Counted from the first letter of the stretch, positions 35,476 through 45,024 are shown. The stretch is DNA of 64,000 bases from Natrinema gelatinilyticum (GCF_024266705.1 NZ_CP100757.1:1054001-1118000), one strand, 5' to 3'. Translations and numbers: made by a program. Notes: generated by a model from the sequence alone, not told the origin.

Positions 35476-35593
35476 TAGCTTCTACCTTCATCCCCAACCA
35501 TACAGTTGGCTTGCAGTTTCTGCACCCAGTGCGCCGTTTTTGACAGCGGCTCGGGAGTTCGGTCAGAGTCTGCTGACTCGATGGAAATTCTGC

Positions 35594-35796
35594 TATCCCA
35601 TAAGAGCGTGAAACAAGTATGGGACGCAAGAGACCGAGATCTATTCCGTGCCCGAGAGCACGTGCTGCTGACTGGTCCGAGTGCGTAGGAAGCCGAGTCC
35701 TGGGCAGTACAGCCCGACTGCCGCCAGGAGCGGCAGTCGGGAAAGCCCGCATAGGTGAATCTCTGTTTCACGCACCAGCGTTCCGAGGTGAATCCA
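35594..35796 (+). ncRNA. Candidate bridge RNA in IS110 left end
   Basis: The 203-nt noncoding left end contains a perfect 12-bp stem, CCCGACTGCCGC / GCGGCAGTCGGG (35713-35741, 5-nt loop). An upstream TCCCATA...TATGGGA stem lies near 35595-35621, and a GAGCACGTGCTG stem-loop near 35656. IS110 recombinases use a bridge RNA with target- and donor-binding loops encoded in a noncoding end. The fold is inferred by eye; the guide loops were not assigned, and the right end could encode it instead. Confidence 0.45.
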
Positions 35797-36795
35797 ATGT
35801 TCATTGGAATCGACGTACACAAGCGGTACTCACAAATCGCAGTATTGGACGAAAGCGGTGAGATCGTCGAAGAGGTTCGCGTCGAAAACGCGAACCTCGA
35901 CGACTTTGCCCAGCAGTACGTTGGGTCAAAAGCCGCGCTTGAAGCGACCAGCAACTATTACCACATCCACGATACGCTTTCAGAGTATCTGGATGTGACC
36001 GTCGCTAACCCCGGCGAATTAAAACTGATCTCCGACTCAGATAAGAAAACTGACCGCGTCGACGCGAAACAACTCGCTCGGATGGTTCGGTTGGGCTCAA
36101 TCCCTGAAAGCTACGTCCCAACCGATGAGGTTCGGCAAGCCCGCGCACTTGTGCGCGGGCGCCAGAAGCTCGTTGAGAACCGGACTGAGTATGCGAACAA
36201 GATCCACGGTTTGTTGAGTGATCACGGGATCACTCAGGAGGTGAAACCGCTGAGTGTGGAGGGACGAGAGTTCCTGGCGGAACTCTCGCTCCCGGCGCCG
36301 TGGGATACGTTGTTGGAGTCGTATCTGGAACTCATTCAGGCGCTCACCGAGCAGATAGAGTCGTTGGAAGCGGAGATCGAGGTGCGGGCTGGGTCTCTGA
36401 AGGAGACCCAGCTCCTGATGACGATTCCTGGTGTGAGTTACTTTACGGCGTTGACGATTTACGCGGAGTTGGGAGAGATCGCACGGTTCGACCGGGCCAA
36501 GGAGGTCGTAAGTTACGTTGGGTTGAACCCGATAATCCGCGAGTCTGGCGACTCGCGGTTTGAGGGAAGCATCTCGAAGCGAGGATCAGGACGAGTCCGG
36601 TGGCTGCTTGTTCAAGCGTCGTACACAGCGGTTCATACGTGCGAAGACGAGTACCTTAGCCGGTTTTACAACCGATTAGCCCGAAAGAAGAACTCGAAAA
36701 CAGCGATTGTAGCAACCGCTCGGAAGCTGCTGGTTTCAATGTATCATATGCTGGACCGTGAGGAGGTGTACGATCCACCAGGGGTGAGTGCCTGA
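35797..36795 (+). CDS. IS110-family DEDD recombinase
   Basis: The start is taken at ATG 35797 (MFIGIDVHKRYSQIAV, 332 residues), the family's normal beginning; 14 codons upstream are also open. The RuvC-like DEDD residues are D6, E49 (ALEATSNYY), D86 and D89 (KKTDRVDAKQLA). The C-terminal domain has TIPGVSYFTALTIYAELG and ISKRGSGRVRWLLVQAS with the serine region. It catalyses RNA-guided recombination in studied members. Apparently intact. Confidence 0.93.
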   Translation: MFIGIDVHKRYSQIAVLDESGEIVEEVRVENANLDDFAQQYVGSKAALEATSNYYHIHDTLSEYLDVTVANPGELKLISDSDKKTDRVDAKQLARMVRLGSIPESYVPTDEVRQARALVRGRQKLVENRTEYANKIHGLLSDHGITQEVKPLSVEGREFLAELSLPAPWDTLLESYLELIQALTEQIESLEAEIEVRAGSLKETQLLMTIPGVSYFTALTIYAELGEIARFDRAKEVVSYVGLNPIIRESGDSRFEGSISKRGSGRVRWLLVQASYTAVHTCEDEYLSRFYNRLARKKNSKTAIVATARKLLVSMYHMLDREEVYDPPGVSA

Positions 36796-37014
36796 GCGCC
36801 GCCGGGGCGGCGCTCATTGGCCGGCTGGTGGGTAACGTTAGCGACTGCTCTCACTACCAAGAAGTCTCCCGCCTGGTGGCTGTTACAGTAGCAATCGGTT
36901 CGCAGGTTGTCGATTCTACGCTCGAAAATTACAGCAAGTCCTCGTCGCCCGAAGAATTATCTTAGCAAACGTGGTTTGTTTAACCAGCAGAATTTCCATA
37001 GGTGAATAGAAGGC

Positions 37015-37355
37015 GCGAATGCAGCACGAACTAAGGTCCGTGATCGCTCACTACAGATACAAATGGAATATTGATAATTCAGAGATAGTCATCAAACTAA
37101 CACCATCATCACGCCATGATATTATTCGGGAGTATTGTCGCTGTATTATATGGAATGTTAGAGTGCGAACGTGTGAGTGGGTCCCAACTGCTGCTGTGAG
37201 CCACTCAGAGAGGCATGAGCCATGAGCAACGAGACAAACCGCACGACGCCAGAATCGAGTTCCGAACCGCTGCGGGCAACTCGCCGCACCGCACTTCGCG
37301 GGGCGGGCCTTGCCGGAATGCTCGCGCTAGGTGGTGGCAGCGCCACTGCCAGCCA
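37015..37355 (+). repeat. Promoter plus Tat-leader module, copy C
   Basis: The copy contains GGTCCGTGATCGCTCACTAC, TTATATGGAATGTTAGAGTG and CACTCAGAGAGGCATGAGC, followed by the leader LRATRRTALRGAGLAGMLALGGG. It is closest to copy A. Its 5' side meets the IS110 element, so part of the module may have been displaced. Confidence 0.75.
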
Positions 37356-37631
37356 AACCCCCTCAATCGGACACCCAGGAGGCTGAAAACGAGACGTCAG
37401 CAGATGGCGAGTCAGTCCCAGTCACGTGGGAGAACTTCCCACGGGCACAGATACATTTAATGATGGAGAACATCGTCGAAAATGGCGGATTCGGCGAGTT
37501 TTGTCCTTACCAAACCTTCCTCCACCCCCGGTGAGCAGCCCGCAGCCTTGCCCAATCGCGACTCGTTCTATTCGGTTGGTGTCTTCGACTTGACCGAGCC
37601 TCAGACAGAGAAATCAGCCGCCGTCTGGTAA
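37222..37631 (+). pseudogene. DUF1254-type exported protein, frameshifted
   Basis: From ATG 37222 the frame encodes a Tat leader and stops at 37386 after 54 codons. One base off, the sequence continues PQSDTQEAENETSADGESVPVTWENFPRAQIHL...ENGGFGEF, the start of a DUF1254 domain, and later RDSFYSVGVFDLTEPQ. A frameshift lies in the C run near 37360, and part of the domain between is deleted. The gene is dead. Confidence 0.75.
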
Positions 37632-37692
37632 TTCACCGCGGCTATCTACAGTATTACAGCGAGAGTGCCCTGGGGCGTGACTTCGAGGCGAT

Positions 37693-40104
37693 TCACTGAT
37701 TTTGCCATCCGAACCACCGCTTCAAACGCGACCTGATACCGATGTGTCGCTTCGTCATGATCACGCCGCTGTGAGATCGCTGCCCTACTCGTTCAGGGAT
37801 TGCACCGAAGAGGAGCTGTTGAAAGAGGCCCTCCCGCGTGGCACCGATAAGCGTGAGGTCGACGTCGTCCGTCCGCCGGACGATCGCGTCGACTACGCTG
37901 TCGTCTTCGACGATCGATCGTTCAACCTCGACGTCGTCTGCCAGTACGTCCACCACTCGATCCACCGTTTCGGTCGCTTCCTTGCGCGCAGCATCGGTCG
38001 CGTCCGGAGAGAGTACGGTTGTCACGTGGACGGTCGCACGATTCGCTTTCGCGATGGCCCGGGCGATTTCTCCAGCAAACTCGGCGTGTGGACCGCCCGC
38101 CGTGGGAAGAAGAATATCGTCCACGCTATCCGGGCGTGGCCCGACCCGCTCGACTAATACGTCGCACCGGGCCTGGGTAATCACTTTGTCGACGTTGCTC
38201 CCAAAGACGAAGTCCTGCCGGCGCGGGCGGCTTCGCCATCCGAGGAGGACGGCGTCGACGGCTTCGTGCTCGATCGTGTTGAGAATCGCCTGGGCGATGT
38301 CGTGACCGATTCGAATCGTTCCGCTGATCGGTACGTCCGCTTGCTCCCCAATCTCGATCGCTCGGTCGATGACCTCGCGTTCGTCCTTGACGAATTGACG
38401 ACCTTCCGAGAGCGGAGTCTGCTGGGGGACCGTCACGACGTTCATAACGACGATTTCACCGTCGTGCTCGCGTGCGAGGTCGATCGCCGTCTGCATCAAC
38501 TGCTCGACGGTCTCAGGATTTGCGACCGGGACGAGGATCTTGTACTCGCGTTCGCTCGGTGCCTGCTCGGTCACGATGGTGGGCGCCTCTCGTTCGAGTT
38601 TCTCCGCTTCCTTCTGCTTGGAGTAGCCGTAGTAGACGGCCAACCCGATCCCCATCCAGATTGCAGTGGTAACGAGTGCGACCAGTCCGTGGTTGCCGGA
38701 TCCGATACCGATCGCCTCGAGGCCGAGCGCACGAATCAGGAACGGTGTCAGAAGTAGTTGGAGACCAATTCCGATCAGCGGCGGCCACGGCATATACGGA
38801 ACCTCGTACGTGCGCGGCAAATCGGGATGGGTCTGGCGCATACGAATTAGCGTCCAGTTCACCTGGACGAACAGGAGGATGAACATGATGTCAGCCGAGG
38901 CCGCAACCGCCTCAATCGGCAGGATGACGGCCATCACGGCGATGAGGACCGCTGACACCAGAATCGCCACGTGGGGTGTACGCTTCTCCGGATGGACCTG
39001 ATCGAAAAACCCGGGCAAGGATAGATCTCGCCCCATCGCGAAGGATACCCGAGAGGAAGAGTATACCGTCGCGTTGAGGGCGCTCATGGTTGCCGTCAAC
39101 CCAGCGACCAGTAACAGCGGAACGCCGTAGGGGACGAACTGGCCGGCGGCTCTGATGATGCCAAGTTCGCCCATCTCCCCCAGTAACTGCCAGGTGTACT
39201 CCGGCGTGGGACCGGAGATTGGCTCTGCGAGTTCGATCGCACGGTCCGTGACGTCGATTCCGCCGATCGCCGCGAAGGCGACGAGAACGTAGATCGGCAC
39301 GACGATAGCGAGGGAGTAAAAGACCGCTTTCGGAACGTTCGTCCCCGGATCGACGACCTCCTCTCCGGACTGGACGATGATCTCGTAGCCCTCAAAGGCA
39401 ATGTAGGTAAAACCCATCGCGCCGATGATCCCGACGGCACCGTTGGGCACGAAACTCGGATTCGAGACGAATTTTTGCGGCCAGGTCGGCGTCGACAGCG
39501 TGGCGAGGATTCCGAAGACAACGAACACCCCGAGAATCAGGACCTTGATTGCGGTTACGATGACGCCTGCCTTGCCCGTCTCTTCGGCCCCGCGATAGTT
39601 GATGTACGCGAACGACCCGATCATCAAGATGGCGAGGCCCTTCTCGATCATCACTGGGGAAATGACCCCGAAGAGCTGAAACTCGTGCGTGAGGCCGGTC
39701 CCATAGACGATGAACTCGAGGAGGAACGCGCCGAATGTCACGGCATAGAGCGAACAGGCAACTGCGTGGGCGAACCAGCTCATCCAGCCGGCGTAAAATC
39801 CGTTGGGGTCGACGAGGGCCTCTTTCACCCAGAGGTACCCGCCTCCGGCCTCGGGGAATGCAGCCCCGAGTTCGGCGTACGAAACGGCAGTGAATAGTGC
39901 AACGAACCCGTTAAGGACGAAGGCGAGAACGAGTGCCGGACCGGCGATACCGGCAGCGAAACCGGTGAGGGCGAACACACCAGCGCCAATCATCGCTCCC
40001 ACCCCGATGAACGTGATATCGAGGAGACTCATGTCCCGGGAGAGTTCGGTCTCGACTGCCCCGGAGCGGTTCTCATCGCCATCTCCAGCATCTACTTCGC
40101 TCAT
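37693..40104 (-). CDS. APC-family transporter with two UspA domains
   Basis: The 803-residue protein begins with a cytoplasmic stretch and then the APC signature MSLLDITFIGVGAMIGAGVFALTG. About 12 membrane helices end near residue 485 (IGLAVYYGYSKQ). The C-terminal 300 residues hold two universal-stress domains: YKILVPVANPETVEQLMQTAIDLA and DSVDDILLPTAGGPHAEFAGEIARAI. It probably imports amino acids or cations, with nucleotide sensing by the Usp part. Such fusions are frequent in haloarchaea. Monocistronic. Confidence 0.92.
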   Translation of the reverse strand: MSEVDAGDGDENRSGAVETELSRDMSLLDITFIGVGAMIGAGVFALTGFAAGIAGPALVLAFVLNGFVALFTAVSYAELGAAFPEAGGGYLWVKEALVDPNGFYAGWMSWFAHAVACSLYAVTFGAFLLEFIVYGTGLTHEFQLFGVISPVMIEKGLAILMIGSFAYINYRGAEETGKAGVIVTAIKVLILGVFVVFGILATLSTPTWPQKFVSNPSFVPNGAVGIIGAMGFTYIAFEGYEIIVQSGEEVVDPGTNVPKAVFYSLAIVVPIYVLVAFAAIGGIDVTDRAIELAEPISGPTPEYTWQLLGEMGELGIIRAAGQFVPYGVPLLLVAGLTATMSALNATVYSSSRVSFAMGRDLSLPGFFDQVHPEKRTPHVAILVSAVLIAVMAVILPIEAVAASADIMFILLFVQVNWTLIRMRQTHPDLPRTYEVPYMPWPPLIGIGLQLLLTPFLIRALGLEAIGIGSGNHGLVALVTTAIWMGIGLAVYYGYSKQKEAEKLEREAPTIVTEQAPSEREYKILVPVANPETVEQLMQTAIDLAREHDGEIVVMNVVTVPQQTPLSEGRQFVKDEREVIDRAIEIGEQADVPISGTIRIGHDIAQAILNTIEHEAVDAVLLGWRSRPRRQDFVFGSNVDKVITQARCDVLVERVGPRPDSVDDILLPTAGGPHAEFAGEIARAIAKANRATVHVTTVLSPDATDAARKEATETVDRVVDVLADDVEVERSIVEDDSVVDAIVRRTDDVDLTLIGATREGLFQQLLFGAIPERVGQRSHSGVIMTKRHIGIRSRLKRWFGWQNQ

Positions 40105-40304
40105 CTATTGGAATGGTACGGCCAAGGCCTGTAAATTGATCGTTCAAATTGTTGATTCAGATCTTTCGACATGAAGCAAACAGAAACTGTTGTGCTGAAT
40201 TCACCCTCTGTATCGGTTATCGTGTTTTAATCATGTCTGCGATCTTTTACGTTGGGACGTATGAAGGGGACCTGACTAGCTGAGTGCGGTCAGTGAGTGA
40301 CTCC

Positions 40305-40723
40305 ATGTCGACGTTCAGTAACTCCGAGTCCACGGTAACATCGTCTTCAGAGAACTACACAAATCCACGAGCTACCGGCGAGCAATCTCGGTCACAGTCT
40401 GAGGGCTTAACGACGAGAGCAGCGACGATGGGACACCATCACTCGAGATAGATCGGTGTCCGGAGTGCGGAGTACGCCGCTTCGTCTCGAAACCACTGGT
40501 GTACGAGGTGATGGGCTTCGACGAAGGCGGCGATCGGAAGTTCCGGCGCCAACACGTCTGTGTAGAGTCCGAATTCACATGTAGCGAGTGCCAGACGACA
40601 CTGTGGACGCTGCCTGCGGATCGGCACGACTACGACGAGGTCCACGTTCTGGACGCGGAACGCCATGCTGCCCTCCGAGATCAGCTCCATCAGTTGTATC
40701 GACGCGTCGGGCGACAGATCTAG
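40305..40723 (+). pseudogene. Zinc-ribbon protein with probable frameshift
   Basis: ATG 40305 opens MSTFSNSESTVTSSSENYTNPRATGEQSRSQSEG. One base off after the G run at 40401-40405, the frame continues NDESSDDGTPSLEIDRCPECGVRRFV...CSECQTTLWTLPADRHDYDEVHVLD to the stop at 40723. The CPECG and CSEC pairs make a zinc ribbon. A single missing G would join the two parts into a roughly 139-residue protein. Alternatively translation starts at the GTG at 40499 and lacks the first CxxC. Confidence 0.5.
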
Positions 40724-40822
40724 ACCACGAAGTCGTAGATTGCGCTTGTGTTCCTCACGGTCACAGCCGCGACGATCTGGCTGTAACGGCTGGCAGCGAG
40801 GAACAGCAGACGTCCAGCTTCG

Positions 40823-41056
40823 TCAGGGTCGTGATGGCAGCCGCAGTTCGTCTTCGACTTCGTAGAGGTACCCCTTCAGCAACAACTGCTCGATGTGCGC
40901 TCGAGCGTCGGCACGTTCGATGCCCTGCTCCATGAGATAATCGACGGCGTCCTCTTGAGTGAGGGTTTCGTCATCATCTGCTGCGTTGAAGTACTGCTCG
41001 AGGTGATTGAGTGCAGCTTCCTCGCTGGAGGTGATCGGCGTCCGCGAATTCCCCAT
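40823..41056 (-). CDS. Small winged-helix-like protein (77 aa)
   Basis: Start at ATG 41056 (MGNSRTPITSSEEAALNHLEQYF). Helices TLTQEDAVDYLMEQGIERADARAHIEQLLLKGYLYEVEDELRL give the pattern of a winged-helix DNA-binding domain. It is divergent from the gene at 41188 with about 130 bp between. Probable local regulator. Confidence 0.75.
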   Translation of the reverse strand: MGNSRTPITSSEEAALNHLEQYFNAADDDETLTQEDAVDYLMEQGIERADARAHIEQLLLKGYLYEVEDELRLPSRP

Positions 41057-41187
41057 TACGTAGAATATTGATGTCTCCCGATTTGACGATTGGGGTGTGA
41101 CAGTATTTTTAAAATTCAGCGACAGGAGAGTTTGTCGGCGCCGAAAGGCGCGAGGCGCACTTACGACTGTGCCCCACGTGAAATCCC

Positions 41188-41727
41188 ATGACCGATACCG
41201 ACGCCCTCTACGACGTTCGTGAACGAACGGGGAATCCGACGGCTGAGTCCAGCGAAACCGATTCCTGTCGCCAGAATGTTGATGGGCAAGCCCTGTGCAA
41301 CCCGAAACCGTTACTCGTGGCAGAGCATCCGTTCGTCGACGAGAACACGCGAACAGCGCTCCGAACGGTGGTCGTCTTCTATATGCTGAACGGGTACACG
41401 TTCGACTACGGCGATGAAATCCGGGCCCTCTTGCACCGCTTCGCAACCGACGAAGCCGCGGTCGACACAGATACTGAGGTTCGGCGAAGCCACGGGCCAC
41501 CGCGCCCGTGGTACTTCACTCATCCTCACCTACGCGACTCCAGACGGCAAACAGTATTATCGCAAGGAACGGGCACTCACGTCATCACTGGTGTGCAAGA
41601 TACGACAGCAGCAGTCGAAGCGGAACTCGACAACCTCGGCACGGTCGACGATCCCGACCTTCAGGAGCAATACGCGGCCGAAGCACGTCGAATGAAGGAG
41701 GGACACGATCCTGATGACGTGATTTGA
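41188..41727 (+). CDS. Haloarchaeal hypothetical protein (179 aa)
   Basis: The frame includes ALCNPKPLLVAEHPFVDENTRTALRTVVVFYMLNGYTFDYGDEIRALL and ends AELDNLGTVDDPDLQEQYAAEARRMKEGHDPDD. Between about 41515 and 41600 the +1 frame encodes a more protein-like SLILTYATPDGKQYYRKERAL, so two compensating one-base changes may have scrambled the middle. Function unknown. Confidence 0.6.
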   Translation: MTDTDALYDVRERTGNPTAESSETDSCRQNVDGQALCNPKPLLVAEHPFVDENTRTALRTVVVFYMLNGYTFDYGDEIRALLHRFATDEAAVDTDTEVRRSHGPPRPWYFTHPHLRDSRRQTVLSQGTGTHVITGVQDTTAAVEAELDNLGTVDDPDLQEQYAAEARRMKEGHDPDDVI

Positions 41728-41790
41728 CTTTCTTGGACGAGAGAGTCTTCTGGCCGATGTGTTATGTCTCGGGGGCACCTACACCGGACT

Positions 41791-42537
41791 ATGCGTGAAT
41801 TGGTCTTCGCTCTCGAATACGAGCCCGGCTGCAACAGGGTGGCGGACACTCTCGCCGCCCACCCCGATGCCCGGATCCGCTCGCTCTCGCTGCACGCCAC
41901 CGCCGACCGGCTCTGGCGCGTCGATCACGCCACGGGGCCACCGGATGCGCTCGAGGACATTGAGGATGCCTTCCTCACCGCCGACTACTACGCGGACTGC
42001 CTCGTCACCGAGGACTGTGGCGCGACTCAGACAATGCAGGTCCTCGACCACACCGATGACACGATCGTCCTCTACTCCGACTGGGAGCGCACACCGACCT
42101 GTGCATCCGTCCCTCACATCGCCCGGGACCACCTCGGTAACGGCGTCATCTTCGAGACACGCCACGAAAGTCGCCATTATACCTGGCGGATAATTCACTC
42201 CGGAGAGGGTGACGTAGCGGCGTTCTTCGAGTCACTCAGGGACGCAGTTGGCGAGTGCGCCCAAATGGAGATGCTCAGAACGACGGAGACTGCTGGCTCG
42301 GGTAACGCAAGCTCCGAGGGGGACGGCCTCTCCCCAGAGCAGGAAGCCGCCCTACGGGCCGCCGTCGAACACGGCTACTACGAGTCGCCACGCGACGTCG
42401 ACGTCGGCGACCTGGCTGAGCATCTGGATGTCCCCCGGTCGACGCTCACCTACCGACTGCGGCGAGCAGAAGAACAGCTTGCGAAGCGCCACGTCAATAG
42501 CGAGCAGCTGCCGCAGGAGCCACCGGCTCGGCTCTGA
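41791..42537 (+). CDS. HTH_10 (Bat-type) transcriptional regulator
   Basis: I prefer ATG 41791 (MRELVFALEYEPGCNRVADTL), the usual family start, over an ATG 27 bp upstream. The N-terminal part is a ligand-sensing domain of the bacterioopsin-activator type. The C-terminus has EHGYYESPRDVDVGDLAEHLDVPRSTLTYRLRRAEEQL, the HTH_10 domain. It lies 62 bp upstream of, and in the same direction as, a metal-transport ATPase, so it probably senses metal and controls it. Cysteines near C83, C88 and C111 could bind metal. Confidence 0.88.
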   Translation: MRELVFALEYEPGCNRVADTLAAHPDARIRSLSLHATADRLWRVDHATGPPDALEDIEDAFLTADYYADCLVTEDCGATQTMQVLDHTDDTIVLYSDWERTPTCASVPHIARDHLGNGVIFETRHESRHYTWRIIHSGEGDVAAFFESLRDAVGECAQMEMLRTTETAGSGNASSEGDGLSPEQEAALRAAVEHGYYESPRDVDVGDLAEHLDVPRSTLTYRLRRAEEQLAKRHVNSEQLPQEPPARL

Positions 42538-42547
42538 ACCGGCTTAG

Positions 42548-42563
42548 GTTGGAATATTCCAAC
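42548..42563. promoter_or_regulatory. 16-bp perfect palindrome upstream of metal ATPase
   Basis: GTTGGAATATTCCAAC is a perfect inverted repeat 36 bp before the ATPase start. Its AT-rich centre could overlap the TATA box. It is a likely operator for a metal-responsive regulator. Confidence 0.55.
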
Positions 42564-42599
42564 AAAAGCTTATCGAACTGACGCTCCTCCATCGAAGTG

Positions 42600-44969
42600 A
42601 TGACTACTGACTCGGATGCGGCGGAGAAGACGAGCGGCGGTCAGAAGCAGGAATTGACCGCCCGACTCACTGTCCCCGAGATGGACTGTCCGTCTTGCGC
42701 TCAAAAGGTGGACAAGAGCCTCGGACGCGTCGACGGCGTCGTCGACGCCACGCTCCAGCCGACCACCGGCATGGCCACCGTCACCTACGACCCTAACCGC
42801 ACCAGCGAGGCCGACGTGGTCGCGGCGATCGAGGCCGCGGGCTACGAGGTCGTCGGGGGAACGGCCGACGACGATGAGGATCAGCAAGGGACGTCGGTCG
42901 ACGGGGTCGACGTCGCGCCGCCAGCAGAGGTCTGGTCGAGTCCCCGCGCGAAGAAAACGTGGTTCGGGGCCGCACTGGTCACCCTCGGCCTGCTGTTCGA
43001 GTTCCTCCTCGCCGGCCAGAACGTCGCGGTCGCGAGCCTACTCAGCTACCCCCTCCACGTCGCGGACGTCCTGTTCCTCGGGGCCGTCGTGTCCAGCGGT
43101 GTGCCCGTCGTCCGCAGCGGCTACTACTCCGCGAAGAATCGAAGTCTCGACATCGACCTGCTGATGGGGACGGCGATCATCGCCGCCACAGGCATCGGCT
43201 ACTTCGTCGAGGCTGCCACGCTGGCGGTCCTGTTCAGTATTGCCGAGCTCCTCGAGGAGTACGCGATGGACCGGGCGCGAGACTCCCTGCGCGAACTGAT
43301 GGGATTGTCGCCCGACCAGGCGACTGTCGTGCGCGAGGGGGAGGAAGTGACCGTCCCCGCCGAGGAGGTGGAGGTGGGCGAGGTCGTGGTTGTCCGCCCC
43401 GGTGACAAGATCCCGCTCGACGGGACGGTCGTCGAGGGCGAGAGCGCAGTCGACCAGTCACCGATCACGGGCGAGAGCGTCCCCGTCGACAAGACCACCG
43501 GCGACGAGGTCTACGCCGGTGCGATCAACGAGGAGGGGTACCTCAAGGTGGAAGTCACCTCGACCGCTGGCGACTCGACGCTCTCGCGCATCATCGAGAT
43601 GGTACAGGGCGCACAAGCGGAGAAGACCGAGACCGAGCAGTTCGTCGATCGGTTCTCCGGCTACTACACACCACTGGTGGTCGTGCTGGCGATTCTGACT
43701 GCCGCGATTCCACCGCTCATTATCGCCGATCCAGTGTCGGTCGAACTAGCCGGGTACGGCGTCACCTTCGCGAGCGACTGGCAGACGTGGTTCATCCGCG
43801 GACTCACGCTGCTGGTCATCGCGTGCCCGTGTGCGTTCGTCATCTCGACGCCCGTCTCGGTGGTGTCAGGTATCACCAGCGCCGCGAAGAACGGTGTCCT
43901 GATCAAAGGCGGCAACTATCTCGAGGCGATGGGCGAGGTCGACGCCGTCGCCCTCGACAAGACGGGAACGCTCACGAAGGGCGAACTCGCCGTCACCGAC
44001 GTCGTGCCGGTCGGCAACACCGACGACGCAACACTCCTCCGGTACGCGGCCGGGCTGGAACGGCGGAGCGAACATCCCATCGCCGCGGCGATTCTCGTCC
44101 GCGCCGAGGGGGCTGGCGTAGGTAACCTGCCTGAGCCGGATGGCTTCGAGAGCCTGACCGGCAAGGGGATCCGCGGAGAGATCGGCGGCGAGACGTATTA
44201 TGCGGGCAAGCCTGCGCTCTTCGAGCATCTAGGCTTCGACCTCTCACGGGCTCGCCGCGAGACAGACGGTGGCGTCGTGACGGAAGATGTGGGCGCGTCC
44301 GAGGATGGGACGTTCGCCGCGGACACGATCGCCGAACTGGAGCGCGAGGGTAAGACGGTCGTCATCGTCGGTACGGAGTCGGAACTGCTGGGTGCGATCG
44401 CCATCGCCGATGAGGTACGCCCGGCCTCGAAATGGGCCGTCAAGCGGCTCCAAGAGCTTGGTGTAAAGCGGGTGGTGATGCTGACCGGCGACAACGAGGG
44501 CACCGCCCGTGCCATCGCCGAGCAGGTCGGCGTCGACGAGTACCGCGCCGAACTCCTACCCGACGAGAAGGTCGACGTAGTCGAGGAGTTACAGGCGGAG
44601 TACGGTGAGGTCGCGATGGTCGGTGACGGCATCAACGACGCACCCGCGCTCGCCACTGCTGAGGTCGGCATCGCGATGGGCGCGGCCGGCACCGACACCG
44701 CCCTCGAGACGGCGGACGTCGCGTTGATGGGGGACGACGTCGGGAAGCTCCCCTACCTGTATGACCTGTCTCATACGGCCAACGGCGTGATCCGGCAGAA
44801 CATCTGGGCGAGTCTTGGCGTGAAGTTCCTCCTCGCACTTGGCGTGCCGCTGGGGCTGGTGAGCGTCGCGCTGGCGGTCGTTGTCGGTGATATGGGGATG
44901 AGCCTCGGCGTCACCGGCAACGCGATGCGGTTGTCGCGAATCGAGCCCGACCGATTCGTCGACGCCTGA
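42600..44969 (+). CDS. P1B-type heavy-metal ATPase (Zn/Cd/Pb type)
   Basis: The start is ATG 42600 (789 residues); a GTG directly before it is possible. An N-terminal HMA domain has MDCPSCAQKV (C30, C33). It is followed by eight membrane helices, the actuator motif TGES, the metal site CPCAFVISTPV, the phosphorylation motif DKTGTLTKGE and the hinge GDGINDAPALA. The CPC-x-x-x-x-TPV form points to zinc, cadmium or lead export rather than copper, where CPCALGLATP is usual. It sits behind the HTH_10 regulator and a palindromic operator candidate. Confidence 0.95.
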   Translation: MTTDSDAAEKTSGGQKQELTARLTVPEMDCPSCAQKVDKSLGRVDGVVDATLQPTTGMATVTYDPNRTSEADVVAAIEAAGYEVVGGTADDDEDQQGTSVDGVDVAPPAEVWSSPRAKKTWFGAALVTLGLLFEFLLAGQNVAVASLLSYPLHVADVLFLGAVVSSGVPVVRSGYYSAKNRSLDIDLLMGTAIIAATGIGYFVEAATLAVLFSIAELLEEYAMDRARDSLRELMGLSPDQATVVREGEEVTVPAEEVEVGEVVVVRPGDKIPLDGTVVEGESAVDQSPITGESVPVDKTTGDEVYAGAINEEGYLKVEVTSTAGDSTLSRIIEMVQGAQAEKTETEQFVDRFSGYYTPLVVVLAILTAAIPPLIIADPVSVELAGYGVTFASDWQTWFIRGLTLLVIACPCAFVISTPVSVVSGITSAAKNGVLIKGGNYLEAMGEVDAVALDKTGTLTKGELAVTDVVPVGNTDDATLLRYAAGLERRSEHPIAAAILVRAEGAGVGNLPEPDGFESLTGKGIRGEIGGETYYAGKPALFEHLGFDLSRARRETDGGVVTEDVGASEDGTFAADTIAELEREGKTVVIVGTESELLGAIAIADEVRPASKWAVKRLQELGVKRVVMLTGDNEGTARAIAEQVGVDEYRAELLPDEKVDVVEELQAEYGEVAMVGDGINDAPALATAEVGIAMGAAGTDTALETADVALMGDDVGKLPYLYDLSHTANGVIRQNIWASLGVKFLLALGVPLGLVSVALAVVVGDMGMSLGVTGNAMRLSRIEPDRFVDA

Positions 44970-45024
44970 CTCTGCGCGCAGGAAGCGCGGCCCGAGGATT
45001 CCGTTGCGTCGAGACAAATTGGAG

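Larger units (their letters stand above)
35580..37000 (+). mobile_element. IS110/IS1111-family insertion sequence
   Basis: Subterminal inverted repeats ATGGAAATTCTGCT (35580-35593) and AGCAGAATTTCCAT (36987-37000) bound one transposase gene. There are long noncoding ends: about 200 bp on the left and 190 bp on the right. IS110-family elements leave no target duplication, and none is visible. True ends may lie a few bases beyond the repeats. The element abuts the 5' edge of module copy C. Confidence 0.8.
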
